From positions 248,001 through 312,000 of the forward strand of contig NZ_LT635452.1 in assembly GCF_900120005.1 (NCBI RefSeq): 64,000 nt of DNA. Reading direction: 5' to 3'. A model generated the notes under the pieces. The model did no database searches. It was not told the origin of the DNA and was given only the letters and a program-made list of their open reading frames with translations. The translations under genes and the position numbers were made by a program. Source of the stretch: Holdemania sp. Marseille-P2844 (lineage in GTDB: Bacteria; Bacillota_I; Bacilli_A; Erysipelotrichales; Erysipelotrichaceae). Below are positions 63,930-64,000 of the stretch, in pieces. The stretch's first letter is position 1, and each line of letters opens with the position of its first letter.

Positions 63930-64000
63930 CAGGCGTTCTCCTTCTTTCAGTAATGAATGGAATGGGGATTTTTTACAAAATAGGGGATTCTTACAATGTG

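Overview
The window looks like chromosome of an anaerobic gut Firmicute, most plausibly of the Erysipelotrichia (Holdemania-like). This is an inference from roughly 50% GC, strong GGAGG ribosome binding sites, short TTGACA/TATAAT promoters, many intrinsic terminators, and an anaerobe's gene set: 2-oxoacid:ferredoxin oxidoreductase, class III ribonucleotide reductase, 2-hydroxyacyl-CoA dehydratase-type activase, many PTS genes and no respiratory genes. No rRNA, tRNA or CRISPR array was seen.

Layout. 1-2772 (minus): a 2-oxoacid:ferredoxin oxidoreductase with fused gamma-delta and fused alpha-beta chains; the second gene runs off the left edge. 2984-10586: housekeeping genes (M18 aminopeptidase, HD hydrolase, SEC-C methionine aminopeptidase, nitroreductase, Mn-catalase, AzlCD exporter, Mn-dependent pyrophosphatase). 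10960-11832: a small Xre regulator with two membrane proteins behind a promoter carrying three 23-bp-phased repeats. Two same-length group II introns that appear identical (11940-13861 and 19899-21820) each sit directly behind an intrinsic terminator, the class IIC insertion habit. Between them are a coupled pair of amidohydrolases (one lacking the metal ligands), an HD-like protein and TldD/TldE.

21909-26335 looks accessory: serine recombinase, small unknown protein, GNAT enzyme, and three tandem paralogous membrane proteins of unknown function, the first two AT-rich. 26384-28087 is a cobalamin-riboswitch operon (adenosyltransferase-like protein, ECF S component, DUF4430 protein), followed by nrdDG with a possible attenuator. 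32068-38193 holds a GntR/UTRA regulator, a SIS-domain enzyme, an exported Ntn-hydrolase-like protein and a mannose-family PTS (IIA-IIB-IIC-IID) with a cre-like site: probably uptake and breakdown of a sugar-amine conjugate. Next come threonine aldolase and a HAD phosphatase.

40220-47825 (minus) is a beta-glucoside/cellobiose module: LicR-type regulator, PTS IIA, IIB, IIC, 6-phospho-beta-glucosidase and a GH13 alpha-glucosidase. The regulator and the PTS operon share a 10-bp motif at matching promoter positions. 48784-48986 holds what appears to be a decayed GntR gene. 49266-51446: asparaginase and adenosine deaminase. 51669-53485: MarR plus a MATE pump. 54031: cytidylate-kinase-like protein. 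54964-56415 (minus): a PD-(D/E)XK transposase-family gene followed by a partial duplicate of its own 3' end. 56651-61291 (minus): MarR regulator coupled to a large activase that is split over two overlapping genes. 61472-63288: DUF1349 protein and PepT; 63447-63929 (minus): a GNAT acetyltransferase. All functions are read from sequence motifs; no database search was possible.
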